Source of the DNA: Coriobacteriaceae bacterium | GTDB taxonomy: Bacteria > Actinomycetota > Coriobacteriia > Coriobacteriales > Coriobacteriaceae | DNA: 64,000 nt | Assembly (NCBI GenBank): GCA_015062655.1 | Contig: SUUG01000013.1 | Span: forward strand, 62,001-126,000 | Direction of reading: 5' to 3' | In this document: one piece after another, positions 24,287-32,853 of the stretch | How positions within the stretch are numbered: position 1 is the stretch's first letter | How the letters are laid out: every line of letters starts with the position of its first letter | Translations under genes and position numbers: made by a program | The notes under the pieces: model-generated | The model's database searches: none | Told to the model about the DNA's origin: nothing | What the model saw: only the letters and a program-made list of their open reading frames with translations

Positions 24287-25152
24287 GCCGCGAGCCGCGC
24301 CACACCGCCTTCTCCACCGCGCACCCGGCCGTCCCGGGCGCGTACCTGGTCGTGACCCTCGCCCTCACGATGTTCGGCATGCAGCCGGTGCTCGTCGCGA
24401 TCTCCGCGGCCGGGGGCCTCGCCTTCGGGTGCTGCGTCGAGGGCCCTGCCGCCCTCGCCTCAGCCCTGCGCTGGCAGTTGCCGTTCCTGCTCATCGTCGC
24501 CGTGCTCAACCCGCTCTTCTCGGCCGCCGGCGCCACGGAGCTGTTCCGCCTCGGCTTGCGCGCGGTCTACCTCGAGAGCGTCTGCTACGGCCTCGTAATG
24601 GGGGGCCTGCTCATCGCGAGCGTCCTGTGGTTCCGCGCCGGGGCGGCGCTCGTGTCCCGCGAGGGCGTGCTGTCGCTCATGGGCAACGCGCTGCCGGTGA
24701 TCGCCCTCATGATCTCGATGGTGATGCGGCTCATCCCGCGCTTCGTGCGGCAGGGGAGGGCCGTGATCGCGGTGCAGGACGTGGTCGGCCGCGGCCGCGT
24801 GTCGCGCCTCGACGCCGTTCGCGGGCGCCTGCGCGCCTCGAGCGTGCTCATGGGCTGGGCCATGGAGGATTCCCTCGAGACGGCCGACGCGATGCGCGCC
24901 CGCGGCTGGGATGTCCCCGCGCGGCGCACCGTCTACGCCCGGCACCGGTTCACGGCGTCGGACGCGGTCGCGCTCGCGGCGATCGCCTGCGGCGGGGCGG
25001 TGGCCGCCGTCCTCGCCTGGCTCGCCGTCTCGCAGTACCGGTTCTTCCCGACGATGAGCGCCTTGAGGCCGTGGTGGGGATACGCCGTGCATGCGTGCTG
25101 GATGCTCGTGCCGACGGTGCTGCATGTCGTCGAGGAGAGGAGGTTCGCATGA
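24283..25152 (+). CDS. ecfT: Energy-coupling factor transporter transmembrane protein (EcfT/CbiQ type)
   Basis: This 289-residue membrane protein links the substrate-binding S component to the ATPases of an ECF vitamin/metal importer. It has five to seven hydrophobic segments and the coupling motif of the family, here ADAMRARGW near residue 208-216, plus an upstream RGRVSRLDAVRGRLRA helix. ATG 24283 overlaps the previous stop as ATGA. The next gene also overlaps its stop, so the four genes form one unit. Confidence 0.87.
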   Translation: MSREPRHTAFSTAHPAVPGAYLVVTLALTMFGMQPVLVAISAAGGLAFGCCVEGPAALASALRWQLPFLLIVAVLNPLFSAAGATELFRLGLRAVYLESVCYGLVMGGLLIASVLWFRAGAALVSREGVLSLMGNALPVIALMISMVMRLIPRFVRQGRAVIAVQDVVGRGRVSRLDAVRGRLRASSVLMGWAMEDSLETADAMRARGWDVPARRTVYARHRFTASDAVALAAIACGGAVAAVLAWLAVSQYRFFPTMSALRPWWGYAVHACWMLVPTVLHVVEERRFA

Positions 25153-26660
25153 GGGGGGAGCAGGCTGGGTGCGTCGCCGGTACCGCGCACGACCTCGCGA
25201 TCGATGTGAGAGGCCTCGTGTTCACCTACCCCGGGGCCGCGTCGCCCGTGCTGGACCATCTCTCGTGGAGCGTGCCGGCCGGTTCCTTCGCCTTGCTGGT
25301 GGGGGGAACGGGCTCGGGTAAGTCCACGCTGCTCTCGCTGCTCAAGCCCGAGATCTCGCCCGCCGGGGAGCGCTTGGGCGAGCTGCGCGCGCTCGGCGAG
25401 CCGCTGTCGGGCCTCTCCCGCGAGGACTCGGCCGCCAAGATCGGCTATGTGTTCCAGAACCCCGACAACCAGCTCGTCTGCGACAGCGTGTGGCACGAGA
25501 TGGCGTTCGGCCTCGAGAACCTCGGGACGCCCCCGGGTGAGATGCGCCGCCTCGTGGCCGAGACCAGCTACTTCTTCGGCATGGAGGATTGGTTCCGCGC
25601 CGAGGTCGACACGCTCTCCGGTGGCCGGAAGCAGCTGCTCGCCCTCGCGTCCACGCTCGTGATGCAGCCGCGCCTGCTGCTGCTCGACGAGCCCACGGCC
25701 CAGCTCGACCCCATCGCCGAGCGCACCTTCCTGCACGCGCTGTTCCGGGTGAACCGCGAGCTCGGCTGCACCGTGGTGGTGGCCACGCACCGCCCGCAGG
25801 CCATGGTGCCCTACGCCACCTGCGCCTATGAGCTTTCTGGAGGCCGGGTCGAGGAGGTGCGCGACCTTGAGCCCCTGACGCGCTGGCCGCGCCTGCTGCC
25901 GCCGTTTGGGGACGGGGGAGACCCGGCTGCCGATCGCGGGCGTCTGGAGGCGGAGGGCGCCCCCGCGGATTCCGGACGTCCGGAGGCCGCGGCGGCCGCG
26001 CCCGAGCCCGCCGTCCGCCTCTCCCGCGCGTGGTTTCGCTACGGGCGCCATGCCGACTGGGTCCTGCGCAACCTGGACTTCGAGGCGCGTCCCGGCCGCA
26101 TCCACGCGCTCGTGGGCGGCAACGGCAGCGGCAAGTCGACGCTGCTCTCCCTCATGGCGGGCGTCACCCGTCCGATCCGCGGCAGCCTTGTCCGCGCGTC
26201 CGACGAGCGCGCCCTCCTCCCGCAGGACCCGCGCTCCGTCTTCGCCGAGGAGACCGTCGCAGACGAGCTCATGGAGTGGTCCGGCATGGCGGGGTACGGC
26301 CGGCGCGAGGTTGACGCCTGGCTCGGCCGCGTCGGCCTCTCCGGTCTCGCGCACCTGCATCCCCACGACCTCTCCGGCGGTCAGCAGCAGCTCCTCGCCC
26401 TCGCGAAGCTCCTGCTCACCCGCCCGCGCCTGCTGCTGCTTGACGAGCCCAGCAAGGGCCTCGACCTCGCCGCGCGCCGCACCCTCGCCGCCCTCCTGCG
26501 CGAGGAGGCAGATCGCGGGGTCTGCATCGTGGCCGCCACGCACGACCTGGACTTCGTGAGCCAGGCGACCGACGACGTCTCGATGGTGTTCGACGGGGAG
26601 ATCGCCTGCACGAGCCCTTGCGACGAGTTCTTCACCGGCAATGTCTACTACCGGCCCTGA
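25149..26660 (+). CDS. ECF transporter ATPase, two ATP-binding domains fused in one chain
   Basis: The 503-residue protein carries two ABC domains. Domain 1 (about 15-235) has GGTGSGKST, LSGGRKQLLALAS and LLLLDEPTAQLDP. Domain 2 (about 285-500) has GGNGSGKST, LSGGQQQLLALAK and LLLLDEPSKGLDL. The linker is alanine/glutamate-rich. Most ECF systems use separate EcfA1 and EcfA2 chains; the fused form resembles that of some actinobacteria. Vitamin uptake is implied by its neighbours. The start ATG 25149 overlaps the ecfT stop. Confidence 0.9.
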   Translation: MRGEQAGCVAGTAHDLAIDVRGLVFTYPGAASPVLDHLSWSVPAGSFALLVGGTGSGKSTLLSLLKPEISPAGERLGELRALGEPLSGLSREDSAAKIGYVFQNPDNQLVCDSVWHEMAFGLENLGTPPGEMRRLVAETSYFFGMEDWFRAEVDTLSGGRKQLLALASTLVMQPRLLLLDEPTAQLDPIAERTFLHALFRVNRELGCTVVVATHRPQAMVPYATCAYELSGGRVEEVRDLEPLTRWPRLLPPFGDGGDPAADRGRLEAEGAPADSGRPEAAAAAPEPAVRLSRAWFRYGRHADWVLRNLDFEARPGRIHALVGGNGSGKSTLLSLMAGVTRPIRGSLVRASDERALLPQDPRSVFAEETVADELMEWSGMAGYGRREVDAWLGRVGLSGLAHLHPHDLSGGQQQLLALAKLLLTRPRLLLLDEPSKGLDLAARRTLAALLREEADRGVCIVAATHDLDFVSQATDDVSMVFDGEIACTSPCDEFFTGNVYYRP

Positions 26661-26661
26661 C

Positions 26662-27390
26662 ATGAGCGAGCGGAACCGAAACCCCCTGGCCCACGTCTTG
26701 GCCGTCCTCGAGGTGCCGCTGCTTTGCGCGGTCCCCGTGGTGATGGCCGCCGCGCTCGCCCTCGCCCCCTCGAGCGCGGCGGGCCTCATGCTGCTCGTGG
26801 TCGTGCTCGTGCTCGCGCTGTTCTTCGCGGGCTACGAGTCCTCGCGCCCGCCGCTGCGGCAGATCATGCCGACCCTCGTGCTCGCTGCCCTCGCCGCCGC
26901 CGGCCGCGTCCTCTTCGGGCCGATCCCCGATTTCAAGCCGGTCTCCGCCATCGCGATCATCGCGGGCGCCGCGCTGGGCCGCCGCAACGGCTTCATGGTC
27001 GGGGCCCTGGCGGCGCTCGCGAGCAACTTCCTCATGGGGCAGGGGATGTGGACGCCCTGGCAGATGTACGCCTGGGGGATCGTCGGCTACCTCGGCGGGG
27101 TGGCGGCCGACCACGGCGTCCTCACGCGGCGCGACGGCAGCCCCCGCATGGCCGGGCTCATGGTGGTCGGCGCGGCGTCGGGCCTCGTGTACGGGGCGGT
27201 CATCAACACCTACGACATCATCGGGTTCCTGCAGCCCCTGACCTTCGCCGGTGCTCTCGCGCGCCTCGCCGCAGCCGCGCCGTTCGACCTCATGCACTCG
27301 TTTGCCACCTGCGTCTTCCTGGCCGCCCTCTTCGCGCCTTGGACGAGGAGGATCGGCCGTGTGGTGCGTAAATTCAACCTCCGTGGGTAG
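26662..27390 (+). CDS. ECF transporter substrate-binding (S) component
   Basis: This 242-residue integral membrane protein has about six helices. The loop GPIPDFKPVSAIAIIAGAALG and the following GRRNGFMVGALAALASNFLMGQG resemble S components of group-I-like ECF importers in actinobacteria; substrates there include cobalamin-type and other vitamins. The substrate cannot be fixed and no riboswitch helps. ATG 26662 lies 1 bp after the ATPase stop; an in-frame ATG at 26641 is an alternative. Confidence 0.82.
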   Translation: MSERNRNPLAHVLAVLEVPLLCAVPVVMAAALALAPSSAAGLMLLVVVLVLALFFAGYESSRPPLRQIMPTLVLAALAAAGRVLFGPIPDFKPVSAIAIIAGAALGRRNGFMVGALAALASNFLMGQGMWTPWQMYAWGIVGYLGGVAADHGVLTRRDGSPRMAGLMVVGAASGLVYGAVINTYDIIGFLQPLTFAGALARLAAAAPFDLMHSFATCVFLAALFAPWTRRIGRVVRKFNLRG

Positions 27391-27480
27391 GATGAACCTA
27401 ACGTTTCTCATAGGACTGTCCCGCGACGGCGCCTCGCGCCCTGCCGCCGCTTGACGCCGCCCAAATCCCCTGGAGGTAGC

Positions 27481-29496
27481 ATGCACGGAGACACCGTACT
27501 GCTCATGACCTTTGTCCTCGCGCTCGTCGCCGCGTTCGCCGGCGGGCTCGTCGCGCGCTCGCTGCGCCTGCCGCCCATCGTGGGCTACCTGCTCGGCGGC
27601 CTCGCCGTGGGCCCCTTCACGCCCGGCTTCATCGGCGACTCGGACGCCATGAGCCAGCTCGCCGAGATCGGCGTCATGTTCATCATGTTCGGCACGGGAC
27701 TGCATTTCTCGCTCAAGGACCTGAACGAGGTCAAGGGCATCGCGGTGCCCGGCGCGATCCTGCAGATCGCACTCGGCACGGCGGCAGGCTACGCGCTCGC
27801 CCTGGCCTTCGGCTGGTCGCCCGAGGCGGGCATCATGCTCGGCCTCTCCGTCTCCATCGCGTCTACAGTGGTGCTCATCAAGAACCTCACGGACGCGGGG
27901 CTCTACCAGACCCAGGGCGGCCGCGTGGCCACGGGCTGGCTCATCGTGGAGGACCTCGCCACCGTCGTGATCCTCGTCGTGCTGCCGGTGGTCTTCGGCG
28001 GCCAGGAGGTCTCGGCCGGCGAGCTCGCCGCGCAGATCGGCCTCGCCCTCGCGAAGACGGCGGTGTTCGTGGCCCTCATGCTCGTGGTGGGCTCCAAGCT
28101 CCTGCCGTGGCTGCTCGCCCGCATCGCCACGTTCTGCCCGCGTGAGCTCTTCCAGCTCGCCGTCATCGTGATCGCGCTCGGCACGGCCATGCTCGCGGCC
28201 GTGATCTTCGATCTCTCGGTGGCGCTCGGGGCGTTTCTCGCCGGCGTCGTGGTGTCGGGCTCCAAGCTCTCGCATCGCGTGGCCGCCGAGGCCATCCCCT
28301 TCCAGGACCTCTTCTCGATCATCTTCTTCGCCTCGGTGGGCATGATGGTGAACCCGCAGACGCTCGCGAGCAGCCTGCCGCAGCTCCTGGCGCTCGTCGC
28401 CCTGATCATGGCGGGCAAGTGGCTCATCAACATGGTGCTCGGCGTGCTGTTCTCGGCCGGCCTCAAGACCTCGCTCACGGTGGGCGCGGGCCTCTCGCAG
28501 ATCGGCGAGTTCTCGTTCATCATCGGGCAGACGGGCATGGCGCTCGGGATCCTCTCCGCCGAGCAGTACAGCCTGATCCTCGGCGGCGCGGTGGTGTCCA
28601 TCGCGCTCAACTCCTTCGTGTTCAAGCTCGAGGCGCCGCTCGAGCGCGCGATCCGCTCCCGCGCGGGGCTCGTGCGCCTGTTCGAGCGCCGCGTGCGGAC
28701 CTTCGAGGTGCCCGACGCGGGGATCTCCGACCATGTGGTCGTGGTGGGTTACGGCCAGGTGGGCAGCAGCGTGGCCGAGGTGCTCGCGAACCTCGAGGTG
28801 CCGGTGCTCGTGGTCGAGCGCGACCTGCCCACGGCCGAGGAGGCCGAGCGGGCCGGGATCCCCGTGCTCGTGGGCGACGCGGCGAACTCCGAGATCCTCG
28901 CGCACGCCAACCTCGACCGGGCGCGGGCCCTCGCGATCACGGTGAAGACCGATAGCTCAGCGCTCTCCGTGGCGCACGCGGGGCAGGCGGCCAACCCCAA
29001 CCTGCCGATCACCGCGCGCACCGATTCCGACGAGGCGCTCGCGGCGCTTGTGGAGGCGGGTGTGAACGAGGTGGTGCGGCCCGAACTCGAGGGAGGCATC
29101 GAGCTGCTGCGCCATGTCCTGCTCGACCTGGGGTACCGGCCGCGGCAGATCCAGGGCTACATCGACGATCTGCGCGACAGCGGCTACGAGGCGCTGGACG
29201 AGACCGCGCGCGGCAAGCGCAGACGCGCGTTCGAGCGCCTGATGGCGACCTTGTCCGACGTTGACATGCAGTGGGCCACCGTGGGCGAGGGCGAGGCCGC
29301 GGGCAAGACGCTCGCTGAGCTCAACCTGCGCGTGTGCACGGGGGCGCAGGTTGTGGCCGTGCGGCATGAGGGCGAGGTGCGCCCGATCGTAGACGCGGGC
29401 ACGCCGCTTGCGGCGGGCGATGTGCTCGGCCTCGTGGGCACCACCGAGCAGATGGACGCCGCCGAGCGGCTGCTCTCGGGTGGGCCCGTTGCATAA
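27481..29496 (+). CDS. Monovalent cation:proton antiporter-2 family protein with RCK domains (KefB/YbaL-like)
   Basis: The 671-residue protein has about 12 transmembrane helices (1-385) of the Na+/H+ exchanger fold, with PPIVGYLLGGLAVGPFTPG and an FASVGMMVNP motif. A Rossmann RCK-N domain follows (about 416-530; HVVVVGYGQVGSSVAEVL), then an RCK-C domain at the C-terminus (about 585-665). It probably exchanges K+ or Na+ for protons under nucleotide control. GGAGGT precedes the start. It lies 90 bp after the ECF genes but need not be co-transcribed. Confidence 0.9.
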   Translation: MHGDTVLLMTFVLALVAAFAGGLVARSLRLPPIVGYLLGGLAVGPFTPGFIGDSDAMSQLAEIGVMFIMFGTGLHFSLKDLNEVKGIAVPGAILQIALGTAAGYALALAFGWSPEAGIMLGLSVSIASTVVLIKNLTDAGLYQTQGGRVATGWLIVEDLATVVILVVLPVVFGGQEVSAGELAAQIGLALAKTAVFVALMLVVGSKLLPWLLARIATFCPRELFQLAVIVIALGTAMLAAVIFDLSVALGAFLAGVVVSGSKLSHRVAAEAIPFQDLFSIIFFASVGMMVNPQTLASSLPQLLALVALIMAGKWLINMVLGVLFSAGLKTSLTVGAGLSQIGEFSFIIGQTGMALGILSAEQYSLILGGAVVSIALNSFVFKLEAPLERAIRSRAGLVRLFERRVRTFEVPDAGISDHVVVVGYGQVGSSVAEVLANLEVPVLVVERDLPTAEEAERAGIPVLVGDAANSEILAHANLDRARALAITVKTDSSALSVAHAGQAANPNLPITARTDSDEALAALVEAGVNEVVRPELEGGIELLRHVLLDLGYRPRQIQGYIDDLRDSGYEALDETARGKRRRAFERLMATLSDVDMQWATVGEGEAAGKTLAELNLRVCTGAQVVAVRHEGEVRPIVDAGTPLAAGDVLGLVGTTEQMDAAERLLSGGPVA

Positions 29497-29519
29497 ACAA
29501 CGGATGCCGACGCGCCGAT

Positions 29520-29567
29520 CGTGCGTGATGCGGGCTTAAACAGTGTTTCAAGCCCGCATCACGCACG
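29520..29567. repeat. Perfect 18-bp stem-loop after the antiporter gene
   Basis: CGTGCGTGATGCGGGCTT (29520-29537) pairs exactly with 29550-29567, with a 12-nt loop. It lies 24 bp after the antiporter stop and could act as a terminator, though no T run follows. Confidence 0.75.
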
Positions 29568-29569
29568 GT

Positions 29570-29874
29570 CCAGCTTATATTCTTCTAATTGTGTCAGCTT
29601 TGATCGAAATCTATGTGACGCCCACGCTTTTCTCACTTTTTCACCAGCTTGTCCGATGAAGGTGTTTCCCAATATCGGTTATCGATTTTGCAACGGTCTC
29701 GTTCGATAGACGAGCGCTGCGTAATCCTGGCTCTGGTGGAATATGTGGGTGATGACCACACGCTCATTTCGAATCGTGAGACGCGCGTGTGCAGCACGGC
29801 TTTTTTGCGGGCGCTGCCTCGTTGCCCTCTCGTGTTAAAACACCGATCGTAGATAGAGCTCCGCACAGCTAGCA
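29570..29874. other. Low-GC intergenic stretch without a recognisable gene
   Basis: This segment is visibly poorer in GC than its surroundings. Small frames on both strands (for example an 86-codon one on the minus strand, 29633-29893) have no convincing ribosome-binding site or known motif. It could be foreign DNA or a long leader or promoter region for the regulator gene that follows. Confidence 0.45.
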
Positions 29875-29880
29875 TATAAT
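29875..29880 (+). promoter_or_regulatory. Candidate -10 box upstream of the XRE/TPR regulator
   Basis: A perfect TATAAT sits 152 bp before the regulator start. No good -35 hexamer is seen at the usual distance, so an activator may be needed. Confidence 0.4.
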
Positions 29881-30032
29881 CCGAATAAAGCATGTCGAAA
29901 CGCCCACTTGGGTATTTCGAAAACGCGAAACGGGCGTGCGCTCTGCGCGAGTGAGAGGCGGATACCGCCTGGCAGTCAGCGCCGACGGGAGCCTGCCTGC
30001 TTCATCGGAGCACCACGGCGCGGGAGGATGAC

Positions 30033-30980
30033 ATGACGCTCGGCGAGACGATACGCATGCTGCGCCGGAAGCGCGGTCTCACGCAGGAGCAGCTCGCGGA
30101 AGGGTTGTGTTCCGCCGTTTCGATCTCTCGCATCGAGAACGACAGGCAGGCGCCCGCGGCATCGCTCCTCGACGCGCTGCTGGGCAGGCTGGGCTCGAGC
30201 GTGGATCAGCTGTGCGGGGTCTATTTCCAAAGTGAGCGCGACGAGCGGATCGACCGCCTGTTCCAGGCCACGGAGAAAAAGCTCAAGGCCGCGTCACCTC
30301 AGGAGGCGGAGCGGCTCATCGACGCGTTTGAGCGGGAGGTTTCGTCTTCCGCGGTGCATAGCCAGATGGTGCTGTTCCTGCGGGCTGAGGCGCTGCTCGA
30401 TCAAGGGGAGGATGATCGCTCCCGCCCGTTGTTCGAGGAGTCGGTGCGCGCGACCAAGCCGAGCATCGATCTTGACGATTTCCGCCACGAGTTGCTGAGC
30501 GTCATGGAGGCCTATGCCCTTGGAAGGATCGTCTGCGCGCTGTCCGGAGTTGATCGGAAACGCGAGGCCTGCCGTTTGGGTGACGAGCTGCTGAGATGCC
30601 TCGACTCCATGCAGACGAGCCGGTCCGAGTACGCGATCATCAAGCTGAACCTGGAAGTCAATCTCATGAGTGCCCTGTACAGCCTCAAGCGCTACGAGGA
30701 GTCCCTTGAGATGGCGGAGCGCGCTGAGCGCGAGAGCATCGAGGGGCAGCAGGAGGTTCTGCTGCCCGAGATCCTGTTCATGAAGGCACGTGCCATGGGG
30801 CGCCTCGGCGAGGCCGTTCGCGCCCGGGCCATGATCCGCACCGTCATCGCCTACATGGAGCTCGCGGGAAAGGCCGAGATGGCCGCGGTCTTTCGCACCG
30901 CCGCCGAGGTGGAGCTCGACATGGCATGGGACGGCGCTCCCGATGCCCGCGATGCTTTGGAACCCGCCGGCGGCGCTTAA
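30033..30980 (+). CDS. XRE-family regulator with C-terminal TPR-like domain (Rgg/PlcR-like)
   Basis: The 315-residue protein has an N-terminal helix-turn-helix (about 4-58; TIRMLRRKRGLTQEQLAEGL and VSISRIENDRQAP) and a long all-helical region (about 75-305) with TPR-like repeats. This layout is that of the RRNPP group (Rgg, PlcR, PrgX), in which the TPR domain binds a small secreted peptide. GGGAGGATGAC precedes the ATG. The next 194 bp contain a possible peptide gene, and an ABC exporter follows on the same strand. The peptide-sensing role is an inference from architecture and context. Confidence 0.82.
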   Translation: MTLGETIRMLRRKRGLTQEQLAEGLCSAVSISRIENDRQAPAASLLDALLGRLGSSVDQLCGVYFQSERDERIDRLFQATEKKLKAASPQEAERLIDAFEREVSSSAVHSQMVLFLRAEALLDQGEDDRSRPLFEESVRATKPSIDLDDFRHELLSVMEAYALGRIVCALSGVDRKREACRLGDELLRCLDSMQTSRSEYAIIKLNLEVNLMSALYSLKRYEESLEMAERAERESIEGQQEVLLPEILFMKARAMGRLGEAVRARAMIRTVIAYMELAGKAEMAAVFRTAAEVELDMAWDGAPDARDALEPAGGA

Positions 30981-31086
30981 CAAATCACGTACGTTCATTC
31001 AGAACGCCGTCCGATATGGTGGTCGGCCCCTATCCGCCCGTAAGATGTCTTCCGACGACAACGGATGCATGAATGGGGTGGATACG

Positions 31087-31125
31087 ATGATCTCCATTGA
31101 AATCAAGATCAATATTGGGCATTAG
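31087..31125 (+). CDS. Possible signalling micro-peptide
   Basis: ATG 31087 is preceded by GGGGTGG at 6 nt and encodes MISIEIKINIGH. In-frame ATGs at 31069 and 31045 would give 18 or 26 residues (beginning MNGVDT or MSSDDNGC) but have poorer ribosome-binding sites. The peptide alternates isoleucine with charged or polar residues and ends Gly-His, loosely like the D-I-I-I-I-V-G-G core of short hydrophobic peptides that act on Rgg regulators. It lies between an Rgg-like regulator and an ABC exporter. Coding is unproven; chance is possible for so short a frame. Confidence 0.35.
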   Translation: MISIEIKINIGH

Positions 31126-31174
31126 ACCTCGAACCAGGGTGATGGCATGCGGCGAATCAAACGGAGGAGTTCAG

Positions 31175-32797
31175 ATGATTAGGTATTTCAAAGAGATGGG
31201 GGCGGCCAGGATCATCTGGACGGCGGCCATGCTTACGATGCAGGCGCTCTCAGGGGTCATCGGGGCGTTCGCGTTGAGCGCGCTCATCGATTCCGCCACC
31301 GCCGCTATCGAGCAGGACAGCATCGCCCCCATCATCATGGCGGCCGGCTTGGCCGTCGCCTACGCGGTTGCGGACGGTGTCCTGCGCGGGCTGGCCGCGG
31401 CCGTCAAGGCGGGCGCGGCGCGACAGGTGATGCTCGCGGTTCGTCGTCGGGCCGCCGACGGGCTCCTCGTGGCATCTGCGGATGGATCGCGGCAGAACAG
31501 CGCCGACGCGATCACCTTGCTCGGGCAGAGCATGGAGACGGTCGCCTCGACCGGCATCGAGGGGGTCTTCACCGTATTCGACTCGAGCGTCAGCATGGTG
31601 TGCGCGTTCGTGTCGCTGATGCTCATCAACCCGCTGCTGGGTGCCATCGCCACCGCGATGATGGTCGTTCCCGCCGTCTTGCCGAAGCTGTTCGAGTCGG
31701 CCCTCGCCGGCGCGCAGGAAAGGATCATGGAGCGTGCGACGGCGTACAACTCCCGCGTCCGCGACATGATGCAGGGGCTCGATGTTCTCCGATCGTTCGG
31801 GGCCATCGGCCGCGCCGCCGGCCTGCATGAGAGCGGGGCCCGCGACCTCGAAGGGGCGAAGGTCCACCTCGCCCGTGTGACCGGGCTGCTGCTCGGTACG
31901 GCCCAGGCCGGGGCCGCCGCCGTGCAGTTCTCGATCATGGCGATCGCCGCGTGGTTCGCCATGAACGGCCTCATCTCCGTCGGCGGCATCGTGGCCGTGG
32001 CCCAGCTGGCGGCCAACGTGATCCAGCCCGGCTTCAACCTTGCGAGGGTCGTCGGGCAGATCAAGTCGGTGCGCCCCATCCTCGCCCAGATCGATGAGCT
32101 CGCCGCCCGTGCGGCCCGCGGTCGCGACGACGCCCCGGAGCCGGCCCCGGTCAACGCCTCCGTGGAGCTGAGCGCCGCGACCTTCGCATACCCCGGCGCG
32201 GGCCCCGTGGTGCGGGACGCATCCCTCACGGTCGAGGCGGGGCGCAAGTACGCGATCGTCGGCGGTTCCGGTTCGGGTAAATCGACCATCCTCGGCTTGC
32301 TGTCCGGTGCGCTCGCGCTCGACTCGGGCACGCTCTCGGTGGACGGTGTCCGCGGTGCCCGTCCCGACTGCGCGGTGATCCACCAGGACGTCTTCCTCTT
32401 CGATGACACCCTCCGTGCGAACATCGCGCTGTGGGGCGAGCACACCGATGATGAGGTCATGGCGGCGGCCCGCGAAGCGGGTCTCAGCGACCTGCTGGCT
32501 GCACTGCCCCAAGGGCTCGATACACCGGTAGAGGAGGGGGGAGCCCGGTTCTCCGGCGGCGAGCGGCAGCGTATCGCCATAGCGCGCGCCCTGCTGCACC
32601 GCAAGGGGTTGCTGCTGGTGGACGAGGCCACCTCCGCGCTCGATGAGGCGAATGCCCGCCGGATCGACGATCTCCTGCTCGGGCTCGAGGGGGTCGCGGT
32701 GGTGGCCGTCACCCACCGTCTGGACGAGCAGACCGCCGCGCGCTACGACGCCGTCCTCGAGATGGCGGAGGGGCGCCTCGCTCCCCGTGCCGCTTGA
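31175..32797 (+). CDS. ABC transporter, fused permease and ATPase (exporter type)
   Basis: This 540-residue half-transporter has a six-helix membrane domain (about 1-300) and a C-terminal ATPase (about 325-540) with GGSGSGKST, FSGGERQRIAIARALL, LLLVDEATSALD and the His switch AVTHRL. It lacks an N-terminal peptidase domain, so it would not trim a leader itself. ATG 31175 follows ACGGAGGAG. It would work as a homodimer, exporting a peptide, lipid or drug. The closeness to the TPR regulator and the micro-peptide suggests peptide export or self-resistance. Confidence 0.88.
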   Translation: MIRYFKEMGAARIIWTAAMLTMQALSGVIGAFALSALIDSATAAIEQDSIAPIIMAAGLAVAYAVADGVLRGLAAAVKAGAARQVMLAVRRRAADGLLVASADGSRQNSADAITLLGQSMETVASTGIEGVFTVFDSSVSMVCAFVSLMLINPLLGAIATAMMVVPAVLPKLFESALAGAQERIMERATAYNSRVRDMMQGLDVLRSFGAIGRAAGLHESGARDLEGAKVHLARVTGLLLGTAQAGAAAVQFSIMAIAAWFAMNGLISVGGIVAVAQLAANVIQPGFNLARVVGQIKSVRPILAQIDELAARAARGRDDAPEPAPVNASVELSAATFAYPGAGPVVRDASLTVEAGRKYAIVGGSGSGKSTILGLLSGALALDSGTLSVDGVRGARPDCAVIHQDVFLFDDTLRANIALWGEHTDDEVMAAAREAGLSDLLAALPQGLDTPVEEGGARFSGGERQRIAIARALLHRKGLLLVDEATSALDEANARRIDDLLLGLEGVAVVAVTHRLDEQTAARYDAVLEMAEGRLAPRAA

Positions 32798-32807
32798 GTT
32801 GCGACGT

Positions 32808-32843
32808 CCCGCATCGGTGTCCCCATAGGAGCGCCGATGCGGG
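32808..32843. terminator. Bidirectional hairpin between the exporter and xth
   Basis: CCCGCATCGG (32808-32817) pairs with CCGATGCGGG (32834-32843). It lies between two converging genes. Confidence 0.75.
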
Positions 32844-32853
32844 GCGGTTTCGC

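Noticed and set aside
29633..29893. An 86-codon minus-strand frame in the low-GC stretch
   Set aside because: No ribosome-binding site of quality, no known motif and no partner gene; kept only as part of the intergenic description.
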